Positions 22,635 to 34,428 of a stretch of 64,000 nucleotides of DNA are shown piece by piece. This stretch comes from Lampris incognitus (lineage: Eukaryota > Chordata > Actinopteri > Lampriformes > Lampridae): NCBI RefSeq assembly GCF_029633865.1, contig NC_079222.1, positions 30,393,311 to 30,457,310 of the forward strand. Reading direction: 5' to 3'. The notes beneath the pieces are model-generated. The model made no database searches. It saw only the letters and a list, made by a program, of their open reading frames with translations, and was not told the DNA's origin. How positions within the stretch are numbered: position 1 is the first letter of the stretch; each line of letters begins with the position of its first letter. The translations under genes were made by a program, and so were the position numbers.

Positions 22635-23522
22635 CCTCTGTCACACCAGCCGTGCAGTGAGTCTGATGGGAAAGAGTGCGGAAGTGAGACGACTGAGAAG
22701 AATCTTGGTATGGGGCAACTGGATGAAATGAGTGGGAATGATCAGAGTGAGCCAGAGGAGGAGAATAAATCTCAAAGATCCAACAATGAAGAAGAAAAGA
22801 AATCTCCCCAGGTGAAAAACTTACCTTCCGAGTCAAGAAGGGTCAGGAGAAACACCTCTAGGGACAGACGCGCGTATGAATTAAAGGCCCAGGACCCTGA
22901 CTCAGTTTAGCGGAAGATTTACCTGGGATGGAGAATATAGAAGAGAGCTAAAGTAAAGATGAACAAGAAGGGTGACAGAGAGTGACACTCATACACATGT
23001 ACATACCCCATGACACACGCACCTCATCATGGCTGTGTTTTGAGTTATGGGCTACTTGTGAACTTAATCTGATAGCGGGAACACCATCAAATATAGCGGG
23101 GGTAGATGTAAGTAAGTGACTTACACTTAATCGCCGGCAGAGGGGGATCTTTTATTGTTGGCACGTATTTTTTCCTTCTTGACCGTTTCCGAATTCTGAG
23201 TCCTTTGTCCCTCCGTGGCTACTGTAGAGCCAGTTCCGTTTTGTGTTACAAGCTGCCTGTATGCTGCGAGTGGTGCTGTGTGTGAGGAAGCTAAGAAATG
23301 CAGAAAACCTGCTCTGCCTAAACCGCCATCAGGACTCATGTCTCCCGTCTGTACAACTGTCTTCTCCCTTCGTCCGCACTGGAGTCAGAATACATTAAAA
23401 AAATAACACGACGCAGAGACTGTTCAAGGGGTGTTCGGGCCGACAGACAGAAGAATGGGGTTACATCTTTGGTATGGGGTATTGTTATCCTCCAGACTAA
23501 CTCACGGCCGGTGTGACAGAGG
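22635..23522 (+). mobile_element. 888-base insert nested in the RTE 3' region, LTR-like fossil inside (copy 1)
   Basis: It interrupts the RTE between GACATG and the GACAGAGG-ATGACGC continuation. Its ends are imperfect inverted repeats of about 33 bases starting CCTCTGTCACACC; the outer 17 bases also match RTE sequence on the other strand. The first part encodes an acidic tail ending like a retroelement integrase tail (PSESRRVRRN). The segment 23,107-23,465 starts TGTAAG and ends GTTACA, after the G-rich AGCGGGGGTAGA, and looks like an LTR. It is broken and its family is uncertain. Confidence 0.6.
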
Positions 23523-23593
23523 ATGACGCAGAAGACAGGAAGAAATTGAAACGGATGATCCGCTGTGGCGACCCCTAACGGGAGCAGCCGAAG

Positions 23594-23648
<55 letters not shown>

Positions 23649-23658
23649 AAGTAGTAGA
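23594..23658 (+). repeat. (TAG)n microsatellite, RTE 3' tail
   Basis: About 65 bases of TAG with one AAG interruption near the end. It is the longest of the four in the 3.31-kb units and grew from the RTE tail. Confidence 0.95.
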
Positions 23659-23880
23659 TAAGGCTGCTAATCCGGTTTATCTATCCAGTACAATTTTACT
23701 CTGATTTTAAAGAGGTACAGCATTGCCACGCAGGAAGATGTAACGGTATTGCACAAGCATCGTTATTGTATTTCTAGAACACTGAAATGATCAAGCAATA
23801 ACAGGTTTGGACATTCTGCTTGATCAGTAATCTGAAGATAAAAATTCATGACACAAATCTACATCGAAATATAACCCATT

Positions 23881-23955
23881 CTGGCTGTATGAGGCTTGAA
23901 CTCACTATAACTTCAGATTATGAGACTGACTAACTGCCTACTGCTCCAACAAACT
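23881..23955 (-). pseudogene. tRNA-Met(CAT) relic, 3.31-kb unit 1
   Basis: 75 bases, with two extra bases in the variable region (reverse of CTATAAC) and a changed T stem. Anticodon CAT. Confidence 0.68.
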
Positions 23956-24327
23956 AGGATACGGTGCTCAGGTACAGTCACACAACAAGTGTAAAACTGT
24001 CCCTCATTATCCAATGTCTCCAAGTGCGGTCCTGTTAAAGCACCTCAAAGCCAGTAATATTCTAAGTGTTGTAAGCAATGAGAAATAACATGTGCTCATA
24101 TCAGACCTCATATGAATTTTGACATAATCTAAGAGCTTCTTTTTCAGCATATTTGACAAGGCGTGCTTGTGACTTTGTTTCCACTGCTCTTCTATGTGCA
24201 CCACATTTGACTGGAGTTGCTTGAGTAGGAGTTCTTCATGACACTAGGAACTGTGCATACGTTTATAAAGAAAGCCGTGAGTAGCTACACTTTAGTTAAT
24301 GAAGACACCTCTGAAGTTCGAAACAAA

Positions 24328-24400
24328 CGCCTGAACAGGGACTTGAACCCTGGACCCTCAGATTAAAAGTCTGATGCTCTACCGTCTGAGCTACCCAGGC
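24328..24400 (-). tRNA. tRNA-Lys(TTT), unit 1
   Basis: Identical to the Lys consensus with both internal promoter boxes. Confidence 0.92.
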
Positions 24401-24490
24401 CCTTCCAATAACCTTAAGTGCCCAAGAAATTGCCGATTCCTGAAATGTATCTCAAGTCAAATTTATCTGTATAGAGCTAAATTATAATTT

Positions 24491-25876
24491 TTGAATCGAT
24501 GCACTCTGCGAGAGCAAACTCTCCTCTGTCCTGATACTCCTGGACCTGTCAGCTGCGGTCGACATAGTGAACCACCAGATCCTCCTCTCTACCCTCGAAT
24601 GGCTGCGTGTCACAGGCTCTGCACTCTCAATGTTTGCAATCTACCTGACGCGTCGCTCCTACCAGGTGACATGGAGGGGATCTGTGTCGGAGCCTCGCAG
24701 ACTGACTACAGGAGTTCCACAGGGTTCGGTTCTGGGTCCTCTCCTGTTCTCCCAGTACACGACATCCGTGGGTTTTGTTATTCGCTCGCACGACTTCTCT
24801 TACCATTGTTATGCCGAAGACACCCAGCTGATCTTGTCCTTGCCTCCCTTTGACACACAAGTAGAGACACACATTGCTGCGTGCTTCACTGACATCTCAG
24901 AGTGGATGGCGACACACCACCTGAAGCTCAATCTGGACAAGACAGAGCTGATGTTCCTCCTGGGGAAAGGTTGCCCGCACCGAGACCTGGCCATCGCCAT
25001 TGACAACACCGTGGTGACGCCAGCTCGGACTGTGAGGAATCTGGGTGTGATCCTGGATGACCAACTGTCGTTTGCTGAAAACGTTGCATTGGTTGCTCGC
25101 TCCTGCAGAGTTATCCTCTACTATAACATCAGGAGGATTCGCCCATTCCTCACCGACGAGATGGCACAGGTGCTCATCCAGGCTCTGGTCATCTCCCGGC
25201 TGGACTACGGCAACTCCTTCCTTGCTGGCGCCCCGGCGTCGGCCATCAGACCTCTGGAGTTTGTTCAGAAAGCTGCAGTTCGTCTGGTGTTCAACCGCCC
25301 TAAGTTCTCACACACAACTCCCCTTCTCATGTCCCTGCACTGGCTCCCAGTAGCTGCTCACATCGAGTTTAAGACTCTGGTGCTAGCCTACAAGGCAGTG
25401 AAAGGAACAGCTCCTTCCTATCTCCAGGCCATGGTCAAGCCCTACACCCCCGCCCGACCAGTTCGCTCTGCTGCCTCAGGACGCCTGGTTGCCCCGTCGC
25501 TCAGAGGCCCCTGCTGCCGATCGACCCGGTCACGGCTCTTTTCTGTCCTGGCCCCACAGTGGTGGAATGAACTCCCCACTGATGTCAGGACAGCGGAGTC
25601 GCTGCCTATCTTTCAGCGCAGGTTGTAAAAGCACTTCTTCAAGAACTACTACCCTGTTACTTCTTAGCACTTCTTAGCACTTATTGTATTCACTCATTTA
25701 AAAAAAAAGTCTTTCTTGAACTTTTACTTTAGCGTTGGTTTTGCTCTTCGATGCTTGTTTAGATGCACTTATAACCTCCGATGACTAGTAGTTCTCCTGA
25801 TTTCCTACGTTAAATGCACTTATTGTAAGTCGCTTTGGATAAAAGCGTCGGCTAAATGACTGTAATGTAATGTAAT
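24491..25876 (+). mobile_element. L2/CR1-type LINE fragment, unit 1
   Basis: An open frame runs from the truncated 5' end to 25,628. It holds LDLSAAVDIVNHQILLSTL (RT motif A), GVPQGSVLGPLLFS (motif B), YAEDTQL (motif C), HHLKLNLDKTELMFL, then the C-terminal region to WWNELPTDVRTAESL. Motif C normally reads YADD; here the first aspartate is E, so catalysis is probably lost. The frame ends at a TAA a few residues before the family's usual KTHLFKNYY end. The 3' tail is TGTAATGTAATGTAAT. Endonuclease and 5' part are missing. Confidence 0.9.
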
Positions 25877-26089
25877 ATAATTTCAACACAGCTAGATAAG
25901 TAAGCAGTAAACGTGAAAGAGCAAAGCTGACTGAGAAAGAGCAAAGCTAACCCATGCCTCATAAGAGAGTATACGATTTCAATGAATGCTCATAGCCGTG
26001 GGATGAAAAACACCAATTTAATTTCATTTAGCCACACAACTATGATGTGAAATGAACCCTACTGAATGGATTTCCTCATTGTTGTGTGA

Positions 26090-26162
26090 GGGGAATTAGC
26101 TCAAGTGGTAGAGTGCTCTTTTCGCGTGCGAGAGGCAGCGGGATCGATACCCGCATTCTCCA
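26090..26162 (+). tRNA. tRNA-Ala(CGC), unit 1
   Basis: 73 bases with acceptor and T arm perfect and anticodon CGC. Anticodon stem CTCTT/GCGAG has one mismatch and one wobble; D stem ends GAGT (wobble). Confidence 0.8.
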
Positions 26163-26183
26163 GAGGAGTTGGATGGGAGACTA

Positions 26184-26968
26184 AGGGTCAGGAGAAACCC
26201 CCACCAAAGAGACTGACGTATAAATTAAAGGCCCTGGGCCCTGACTCAGTTCAGCAGAAGATTGGCCTGGGACGGAGAATATGGAAGAGAGCTAAAGTAA
26301 AGATGAACAAGAGGGTGGCAGAGAGTGACACACATGTACATACCCCATGACACACGCACCTCATCATGGCTGTGTTTTGAGTTATGGGCTACTTGTGAAC
26401 TTAATCTGATAGCGGGAACACCATCAAATATAGCGGGGGTAGATGTAAGTAAGTGACTTACACTTAATCGCCGGCAGAGGGGGATCTTTTATTGTTGGCA
26501 CGTATTTTTTCCTTCTTGACCGTTTCCGAATTCTGAGTCCTTTGTCCCTCCGTGGCTACTGTAGAGCCAGTTCCGTTTTGTGTTACAAGCTGCCTGTATG
26601 CTGCGAGTGGTGCTGTGTGTGAGGAAGCTAAGAAATGCAGAAAACCTGCTCTGCCTAAACCGCCATCAGGACTCATGTCTCCCGTCTGTACAACTGTCTT
26701 CTCCCTTCGTCCGCACTGGAGTCAGAATACATTAAAAAAATAACACGACGCAGAGACTGTTCAAGGGGTGTTCGGGCCGACAGACAGAAGAATGGGGTTA
26801 CATCTTTGGTATGGGGTATTGTTATCCTCCAGACTAACTCACGGCCGGTGTGACAGAGGATGACGCAGAAGACAGGAAGAAATTGAAACGGATGATCCGC
26901 TGTGGCGACCCCTAACGGGAGCAGCCGAAGGTAGTAGTAGTAGTAGTAGTAGTAGTAGAAGTAGTAGA
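26184..26968 (+). mobile_element. RTE 3' end with nested-insert remainder, unit 1/2 junction
   Basis: Starts abruptly at AGGGTCAGGAGAAACCC, 22 bases after tRNA-Ala, and runs through the LTR-like segment and RTE tail into (TAG)n. The upstream RTE body seen at 21.35-22.83 kb is gone, so an unequal exchange or deletion joined Ala flank to the nested insert and founded the 3.31-kb unit. Confidence 0.85.
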
Positions 26969-27190
26969 TAAGGCTGCTAATCCGGTTTATCTATCCAGTA
27001 CAATTTTACTCTGATTTTAAAGAGGTACAGCATTGCCACGCAGGAAGATGTAACGGTATTGCACAAGCATCGTTATTGTATTTCTAGAACACTGAAATGA
27101 TCAAGCAATAACAGGTTTGGACATTCTGCTTGATCAGTAATCTGAAGATAAAAATTCATGACACAAATCTACATCGAAATATAACCCATT

Positions 27191-27265
27191 CTGGCTGTAT
27201 GAGGCTTGAACTCACTATAACTTCAGATTATGAGACTGACTAACTGCCTACTGCTCCAACAAACT
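27191..27265 (-). pseudogene. tRNA-Met(CAT) relic, unit 2
   Basis: Same sequence as the copy at 23,881. Confidence 0.68.
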
Positions 27266-27637
27266 AGGATACGGTGCTCAGGTACAGTCACACAACAAGT
27301 GTAAAACTGTCCCTCATTATCCAATGTCTCCAAGTGCGGTCCTGTTAAAGCACCTCAAAGCCAGTAATATTCTAAGTGTTGTAAGCAATGAGAAATAACA
27401 TGTGCTCATATCAGACCTCATATGAATTTTGACATAATCTAAGAGCTTCTTTTTCAGCATATTTGACAAGGCGTGCTTGTGACTTTGTTTCCACTGCTCT
27501 TCTATGTGCACCACATTTGACTGGAGTTGCTTGAGTAGGAGTTCTTCATGACACTAGGAACTGTGCATACGTTTATAAAGAAAGCCGTGAGTAGCTACAC
27601 TTTAGTTAATGAAGACACCTCTGAAGTTCGAAACAAA

Positions 27638-27710
27638 CGCCTGAACAGGGACTTGAACCCTGGACCCTCAGATTAAAAGTCTGATGCTCTACCGTCTGAG
27701 CTACCCAGGC
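27638..27710 (-). tRNA. tRNA-Lys(TTT), unit 2
   Basis: Consensus-identical. Confidence 0.92.
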
Positions 27711-27800
27711 CCTTCCAATAACCTTAAGTGCCCAAGAAATTGCCGATTCCTGAAATGTATCTCAAGTCAAATTTATCTGTATAGAGCTAAATTATAATTT

Positions 27801-29185
27801 TTGAATCGATGCACTCTGCGAGAGCAAACTCTCCTCTGTCCTGATACTCCTGGACCTGTCAGCTGCGGTCGACATAGTGAACCACCAGATCCTCCTCTCT
27901 ACCCTCGAATGGCTGCGTGTCACAGGCTCTGCACTCTCAATGTTTGCAATCTACCTGACGCGTCGCTCCTACCAGGTGACATGGAGGGGATCTGTGTCGG
28001 AGCCTCGCAGACTGACTACAGGAGTTCCACAGGGTTCGGTTCTGGGTCCTCTCCTGTTCTCCCAGTACACGACATCCGTGGGTTTTGTTATTCGCTCGCA
28101 CGACTTCTCTTACCATTGTTATGCCGAAGACACCCAGCTGATCTTGTCCTTGCCTCCCTTTGACACACAAGTAGAGACACACATTGCTGCGTGCTTCACT
28201 GACATCTCAGAGTGGATGGCGACACACCACCTGAAGCTCAATCTGGACAAGACAGAGCTGATGTTCCTCCTGGGGAAAGGTTGCCCGCACCGAGACCTGG
28301 CCATCGCCATTGACAACACCGTGGTGACGCCAGCTCGGACTGTGAGGAATCTGGGTGTGATCCTGGATGACCAACTGTCGTTTGCTGAAAACGTTGCATT
28401 GGTTGCTCGCTCCTGCAGAGTTATCCTCTACTATAACATCAGGAGGATTCGCCCATTCCTCACCGACGAGATGGCACAGGTGCTCATCCAGGCTCTGGTC
28501 ATCTCCCGGCTGGACTACGGCAACTCCTTCCTTGCTGGCGCCCCGGCGTCGGCCATCAGACCTCTGGAGTTTGTTCAGAAAGCTGCAGTTCGTCTGGTGT
28601 TCAACCGCCCTAAGTTCTCACACACAACTCCCCTTCTCATGTCCCTGCACTGGCTCCCAGTAGCTGCTCACATCGAGTTTAAGACTCTGGTGCTAGCCTA
28701 CAAGGCAGTGAAAGGAACAGCTCCTTCCTATCTCCAGGCCATGGTCAAGCCCTACACCCCCGCCCGACCAGTTCGCTCTGCTGCCTCAGGACGCCTGGTT
28801 GCCCCGTCGCTCAGAGGCCCCTGCTGCCGATCGACCCGGTCACGGCTCTTTTCTGTCCTGGCCCCACAGTGGTGGAATGAACTCCCCACTGATGTCAGGA
28901 CAGCGGAGTCGCTGCCTATCTTTCAGCGCAGGTTGTAAAAGCACTTCTTCAAGAACTACTACCCTGTTACTTCTTAGCACTTCTTAGCACTTATTGTATT
29001 CACTCATTTAAAAAAAAGTCTTTCTTGAACTTTTACTTTAGCGTTGGTTTTGCTCTTCGATGCTTGTTTAGATGCACTTATAACCTCCGATGACTAGTAG
29101 TTCTCCTGATTTCCTACGTTAAATGCACTTATTGTAAGTCGCTTTGGATAAAAGCGTCGGCTAAATGACTGTAATGTAATGTAAT
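27801..29185 (+). mobile_element. L2/CR1-type LINE fragment, unit 2
   Basis: Same 5' end, frame to 28,938, YAED motif and stop as unit 1. One base shorter in the A run of the 3' region. Confidence 0.9.
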
Positions 29186-29398
29186 ATAATTTCAACACAG
29201 CTAGATAAGTAAGCAGTAAACGTGAAAGAGCAAAGCTGACTGAGAAAGAGCAAAGCTAACCCATGCCTCATAAGAGAGTATACGATTTCAATGAATGCTC
29301 ATAGCCGTGGGATGAAAAACACCAATTTAATTTCATTTAGCCACACAACTATGATGTGAAATGAACCCTACTGAATGGATTTCCTCATTGTTGTGTGA

Positions 29399-29471
29399 GG
29401 GGAATTAGCTCAAGTGGTAGAGTGCTCTTTTCGCGTGCGAGAGGCAGCGGGATCGATACCCGCATTCTCCA
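29399..29471 (+). tRNA. tRNA-Ala(CGC), unit 2
   Basis: Same sequence as 26,090. Confidence 0.8.
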
Positions 29472-29492
29472 GAGGAGTTGGATGGGAGACTA

Positions 29493-30277
29493 AGGGTCAG
29501 GAGAAACCCCCACCAAAGAGACTGACGTATAAATTAAAGGCCCTGGGCCCTGACTCAGTTCAGCAGAAGATTGGCCTGGGACGGAGAATATGGAAGAGAG
29601 CTAAAGTAAAGATGAACAAGAGGGTGGCAGAGAGTGACACACATGTACATACCCCATGACACACGCACCTCATCATGGCTGTGTTTTGAGTTATGGGCTA
29701 CTTGTGAACTTAATCTGATAGCGGGAACACCATCAAATATAGCGGGGGTAGATGTAAGTAAGTGACTTACACTTAATCGCCGGCAGAGGGGGATCTTTTA
29801 TTGTTGGCACGTATTTTTTCCTTCTTGACCGTTTCCGAATTCTGAGTCCTTTGTCCCTCCGTGGCTACTGTAGAGCCAGTTCCGTTTTGTGTTACAAGCT
29901 GCCTGTATGCTGCGAGTGGTGCTGTGTGTGAGGAAGCTAAGAAATGCAGAAAACCTGCTCTGCCTAAACCGCCATCAGGACTCATGTCTCCCGTCTGTAC
30001 AACTGTCTTCTCCCTTCGTCCGCACTGGAGTCAGAATACATTAAAAAAATAACACGACGCAGAGACTGTTCAAGGGGTGTTCGGGCCGACAGACAGAAGA
30101 ATGGGGTTACATCTTTGGTATGGGGTATTGTTATCCTCCAGACTAACTCACGGCCGGTGTGACAGAGGATGACGCAGAAGACAGGAAGAAATTGAAACGG
30201 ATGATCCGCTGTGGCGACCCCTAACGGGAGCAGCCGAAGGTAGTAGTAGTAGTAGTAGTAGTAGTAGAAGTAGTAGA
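29493..30277 (+). mobile_element. RTE 3' end with nested-insert remainder, unit 2/3 junction
   Basis: Same junction and content as 26,184, with the same (TAG)n length. Confidence 0.85.
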
Positions 30278-30499
30278 TAAGGCTGCTAATCCGGTTTATC
30301 TATCCAGTACAATTTTACTCTGATTTTAAAGAGGTACAGCATTGCCACGCAGGAAGATGTAACGGTATTGCACAAGCATCGTTATTGTATTTCTAGAACA
30401 CTGAAATGATCAAGCAATAACAGGTTTGGACATTCTGCTTGATCAGTAATCTGAAGATAAAAATTCATGACACAAATCTACATCGAAATATAACCCATT

Positions 30500-30574
30500 C
30501 TGGCTGTATGAGGCTTGAACTCACTATAACTTCAGATTATGAGACTGACTAACTGCCTACTGCTCCAACAAACT
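30500..30574 (-). pseudogene. tRNA-Met(CAT) relic, unit 3
   Basis: Same sequence as the copy at 23,881. Confidence 0.68.
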
Positions 30575-30946
30575 AGGATACGGTGCTCAGGTACAGTCAC
30601 ACAACAAGTGTAAAACTGTCCCTCATTATCCAATGTCTCCAAGTGCGGTCCTGTTAAAGCACCTCAAAGCCAGTAATATTCTAAGTGTTGTAAGCAATGA
30701 GAAATAACATGTGCTCATATCAGACCTCATATGAATTTTGACATAATCTAAGAGCTTCTTTTTCAGCATATTTGACAAGGCGTGCTTGTGACTTTGTTTC
30801 CACTGCTCTTCTATGTGCACCACATTTGACTGGAGTTGCTTGAGTAGGAGTTCTTCATGACACTAGGAACTGTGCATACGTTTATAAAGAAAGCCGTGAG
30901 TAGCTACACTTTAGTTAATGAAGACACCTCTGAAGTTCGAAACAAA

Positions 30947-31019
30947 CGCCTGAACAGGGACTTGAACCCTGGACCCTCAGATTAAAAGTCTGATGCTCTA
31001 CCGTCTGAGCTACCCAGGC
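30947..31019 (-). tRNA. tRNA-Lys(TTT), unit 3
   Basis: Consensus-identical. Confidence 0.92.
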
Positions 31020-31109
31020 CCTTCCAATAACCTTAAGTGCCCAAGAAATTGCCGATTCCTGAAATGTATCTCAAGTCAAATTTATCTGTATAGAGCTAAA
31101 TTATAATTT

Positions 31110-32495
31110 TTGAATCGATGCACTCTGCGAGAGCAAACTCTCCTCTGTCCTGATACTCCTGGACCTGTCAGCTGCGGTCGACATAGTGAACCACCAGATC
31201 CTCCTCTCTACCCTCGAATGGCTGCGTGTCACAGGCTCTGCACTCTCAATGTTTGCAATCTACCTGACGCGTCGCTCCTACCAGGTGACATGGAGGGGAT
31301 CTGTGTCGGAGCCTCGCAGACTGACTACAGGAGTTCCACAGGGTTCGGTTCTGGGTCCTCTCCTGTTCTCCCAGTACACGACATCCGTGGGTTTTGTTAT
31401 TCGCTCGCACGACTTCTCTTACCATTGTTATGCCGAAGACACCCAGCTGATCTTGTCCTTGCCTCCCTTTGACACACAAGTAGAGACACACATTGCTGCG
31501 TGCTTCACTGACATCTCAGAGTGGATGGCGACACACCACCTGAAGCTCAATCTGGACAAGACAGAGCTGATGTTCCTCCTGGGGAAAGGTTGCCCGCACC
31601 GAGACCTGGCCATCGCCATTGACAACACCGTGGTGACGCCAGCTCGGACTGTGAGGAATCTGGGTGTGATCCTGGATGACCAACTGTCGTTTGCTGAAAA
31701 CGTTGCATTGGTTGCTCGCTCCTGCAGAGTTATCCTCTACTATAACATCAGGAGGATTCGCCCATTCCTCACCGACGAGATGGCACAGGTGCTCATCCAG
31801 GCTCTGGTCATCTCCCGGCTGGACTACGGCAACTCCTTCCTTGCTGGCGCCCCGGCGTCGGCCATCAGACCTCTGGAGTTTGTTCAGAAAGCTGCAGTTC
31901 GTCTGGTGTTCAACCGCCCTAAGTTCTCACACACAACTCCCCTTCTCATGTCCCTGCACTGGCTCCCAGTAGCTGCTCACATCGAGTTTAAGACTCTGGT
32001 GCTAGCCTACAAGGCAGTGAAAGGAACAGCTCCTTCCTATCTCCAGGCCATGGTCAAGCCCTACACCCCCGCCCGACCAGTTCGCTCTGCTGCCTCAGGA
32101 CGCCTGGTTGCCCCGTCGCTCAGAGGCCCCTGCTGCCGATCGACCCGGTCACGGCTCTTTTCTGTCCTGGCCCCACAGTGGTGGAATGAACTCCCCACTG
32201 ATGTCAGGACAGCGGAGTCGCTGCCTATCTTTCAGCGCAGGTTGTAAAAGCACTTCTTCAAGAACTACTACCCTGTTACTTCTTAGCACTTCTTAGCACT
32301 TATTGTATTCACTCATTTAAAAAAAAAGTCTTTCTTGAACTTTTACTTTAGCGTTGGTTTTGCTCTTCGATGCTTGTTTAGATGCACTTATAACCTCCGA
32401 TGACTAGTAGTTCTCCTGATTTCCTACGTTAAATGCACTTATTGTAAGTCGCTTTGGATAAAAGCGTCGGCTAAATGACTGTAATGTAATGTAAT
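31110..32495 (+). mobile_element. L2/CR1-type LINE fragment, unit 3
   Basis: Same as unit 1; frame to 32,247. Confidence 0.9.
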
Positions 32496-32708
32496 ATAAT
32501 TTCAACACAGCTAGATAAGTAAGCAGTAAACGTGAAAGAGCAAAGCTGACTGAGAAAGAGCAAAGCTAACCCATGCCTCATAAGAGAGTATACGATTTCA
32601 ATGAATGCTCATAGCCGTGGGATGAAAAACACCAATTTAATTTCATTTAGCCACACAACTATGATGTGAAATGAACCCTACTGAATGGATTTCCTCATTG
32701 TTGTGTGA

Positions 32709-32781
32709 GGGGAATTAGCTCAAGTGGTAGAGTGCTCTTTTCGCGTGCGAGAGGCAGCGGGATCGATACCCGCATTCTCCA
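32709..32781 (+). tRNA. tRNA-Ala(CGC), unit 3
   Basis: Same sequence as 26,090. Confidence 0.8.
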
Positions 32782-32802
32782 GAGGAGTTGGATGGGAGAC
32801 TA

Positions 32803-33549
32803 AGGGTCAGGAGAAACCCCCACCAAAGAGACTGACGTATAAATTAAAGGCCCTGGGCCCTGACTCAGTTCAGCAGAAGATTGGCCTGGGACGGAGAATA
32901 TGGAAGAGAGCTAAAGTAAAGATGAACAAGAGGGTGGCAGAGAGTGACACACATGTACATACCCCATGACACACGCACCTCATCATGGCTGTGTTTTGAG
33001 TTATGGGCTACTTGTGAACTTAATCTGATAGCGGGAACACCATCAAATATAGCGGGGGTAGATGTAAGTAAGTGACTTACACTTAATCGCCGGCAGAGGG
33101 GGATCTTTTATTGTTGGCACGTATTTTTTCCTTCTTGACCGTTTCCGAATTCTGAGTCCTTTGTCCCTCCGTGGCTACTGTAGAGCCAGTTCCGTTTTGT
33201 GTTACAAGCTGCCTGTATGCTGCGAGTGGTGCTGTGTGTGAGGAAGCTAAGAAATGCAGAAAACCTGCTCTGCCTAAACCGCCATCAGGACTCATGTCTC
33301 CCGTCTGTACAACTGTCTTCTCCCTTCGTCCGCACTGGAGTCAGAATACATTAAAAAAATAACACGACGCAGAGACTGTTCAAGGGGTGTTCGGGCCGAC
33401 AGACAGAAGAATGGGGTTACATCTTTGGTATGGGGTATTGTTATCCTCCAGACTAACTCACGGCCGGTGTGACAGAGGATGACGCAGAAGACAGGAAGAA
33501 ATTGAAACGGATGATCCGCTGTGGCGACCCCTAACGGGAGCAGCCGAAG

Positions 33550-33586
<37 letters not shown>

Positions 33587-33596
33587 AAGTAGTAGA
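32803..33596 (+). mobile_element. RTE 3' end with nested-insert remainder, unit 3/4 junction
   Basis: Same as 26,184 apart from three more TAG repeats. Confidence 0.85.
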
Positions 33597-33818
33597 TAAG
33601 GCTGCTAATCCGGTTTATCTATCCAGTACAATTTTACTCTGATTTTAAAGAGGTACAGCATTGCCACGCAGGAAGATGTAACGGTATTGCACAAGCATCG
33701 TTATTGTATTTCTAGAACACTGAAATGATCAAGCAATAACAGGTTTGGACATTCTGCTTGATCAGTAATCTGAAGATAAAAATTCATGACACAAATCTAC
33801 ATCGAAATATAACCCATT

Positions 33819-33893
33819 CTGGCTGTATGAGGCTTGAACTCACTATAACTTCAGATTATGAGACTGACTAACTGCCTACTGCTCCAACAAACT
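33819..33893 (-). pseudogene. tRNA-Met(CAT) relic, unit 4
   Basis: Same sequence as the copy at 23,881. Confidence 0.68.
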
Positions 33894-34265
33894 AGGATAC
33901 GGTGCTCAGGTACAGTCACACAACAAGTGTAAAACTGTCCCTCATTATCCAATGTCTCCAAGTGCGGTCCTGTTAAAGCACCTCAAAGCCAGTAATATTC
34001 TAAGTGTTGTAAGCAATGAGAAATAACATGTGCTCATATCAGACCTCATATGAATTTTGACATAATCTAAGAGCTTCTTTTTCAGCATATTTGACAAGGC
34101 GTGCTTGTGACTTTGTTTCCACTGCTCTTCTATGTGCACCACATTTGACTGGAGTTGCTTGAGTAGGAGTTCTTCATGACACTAGGAACTGTGCATACGT
34201 TTATAAAGAAAGCCGTGAGTAGCTACACTTTAGTTAATGAAGACACCTCTGAAGTTCGAAACAAA

Positions 34266-34338
34266 CGCCTGAACAGGGACTTGAACCCTGGACCCTCAGA
34301 TTAAAAGTCTGATGCTCTACCGTCTGAGCTACCCAGGC
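34266..34338 (-). tRNA. tRNA-Lys(TTT), unit 4
   Basis: Consensus-identical. Confidence 0.92.
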
Positions 34339-34428
34339 CCTTCCAATAACCTTAAGTGCCCAAGAAATTGCCGATTCCTGAAATGTATCTCAAGTCAAAT
34401 TTATCTGTATAGAGCTAAATTATAATTT

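Larger units (their letters stand above)
21350..23658 (+). mobile_element. RTE-clade LINE, 5'-inverted copy with nested insert (copy 1)
   Basis: The left part (21,350 to about 22,215) reads on the minus strand as the reverse-transcriptase core (QQYGFMPRKSTTDAMF; GLHQGLALSPFLFAMVMDRL; FADDIVICSES). The right part (about 22,225-23,594) reads on plus as the C-terminal region (KKDRIRNDYIRGTAQIGRFG) and ends GGCGACCCCTAACGGGAGCA followed by (TAG)n. Both parts abut at the same element coordinate (GAAGAGTGTCAGGAGTG), the arrangement made by twin priming. Flanks ATAAGGCTGCTA on the left and right give the target duplication. It has several stops and frameshifts and encodes no working protein. Confidence 0.87.

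Noticed and set aside
24491-25628. A host gene of about 350 codons repeated four times
   Set aside because: The motifs are those of an L2/CR1 reverse transcriptase and the 3' tail is a LINE tail.
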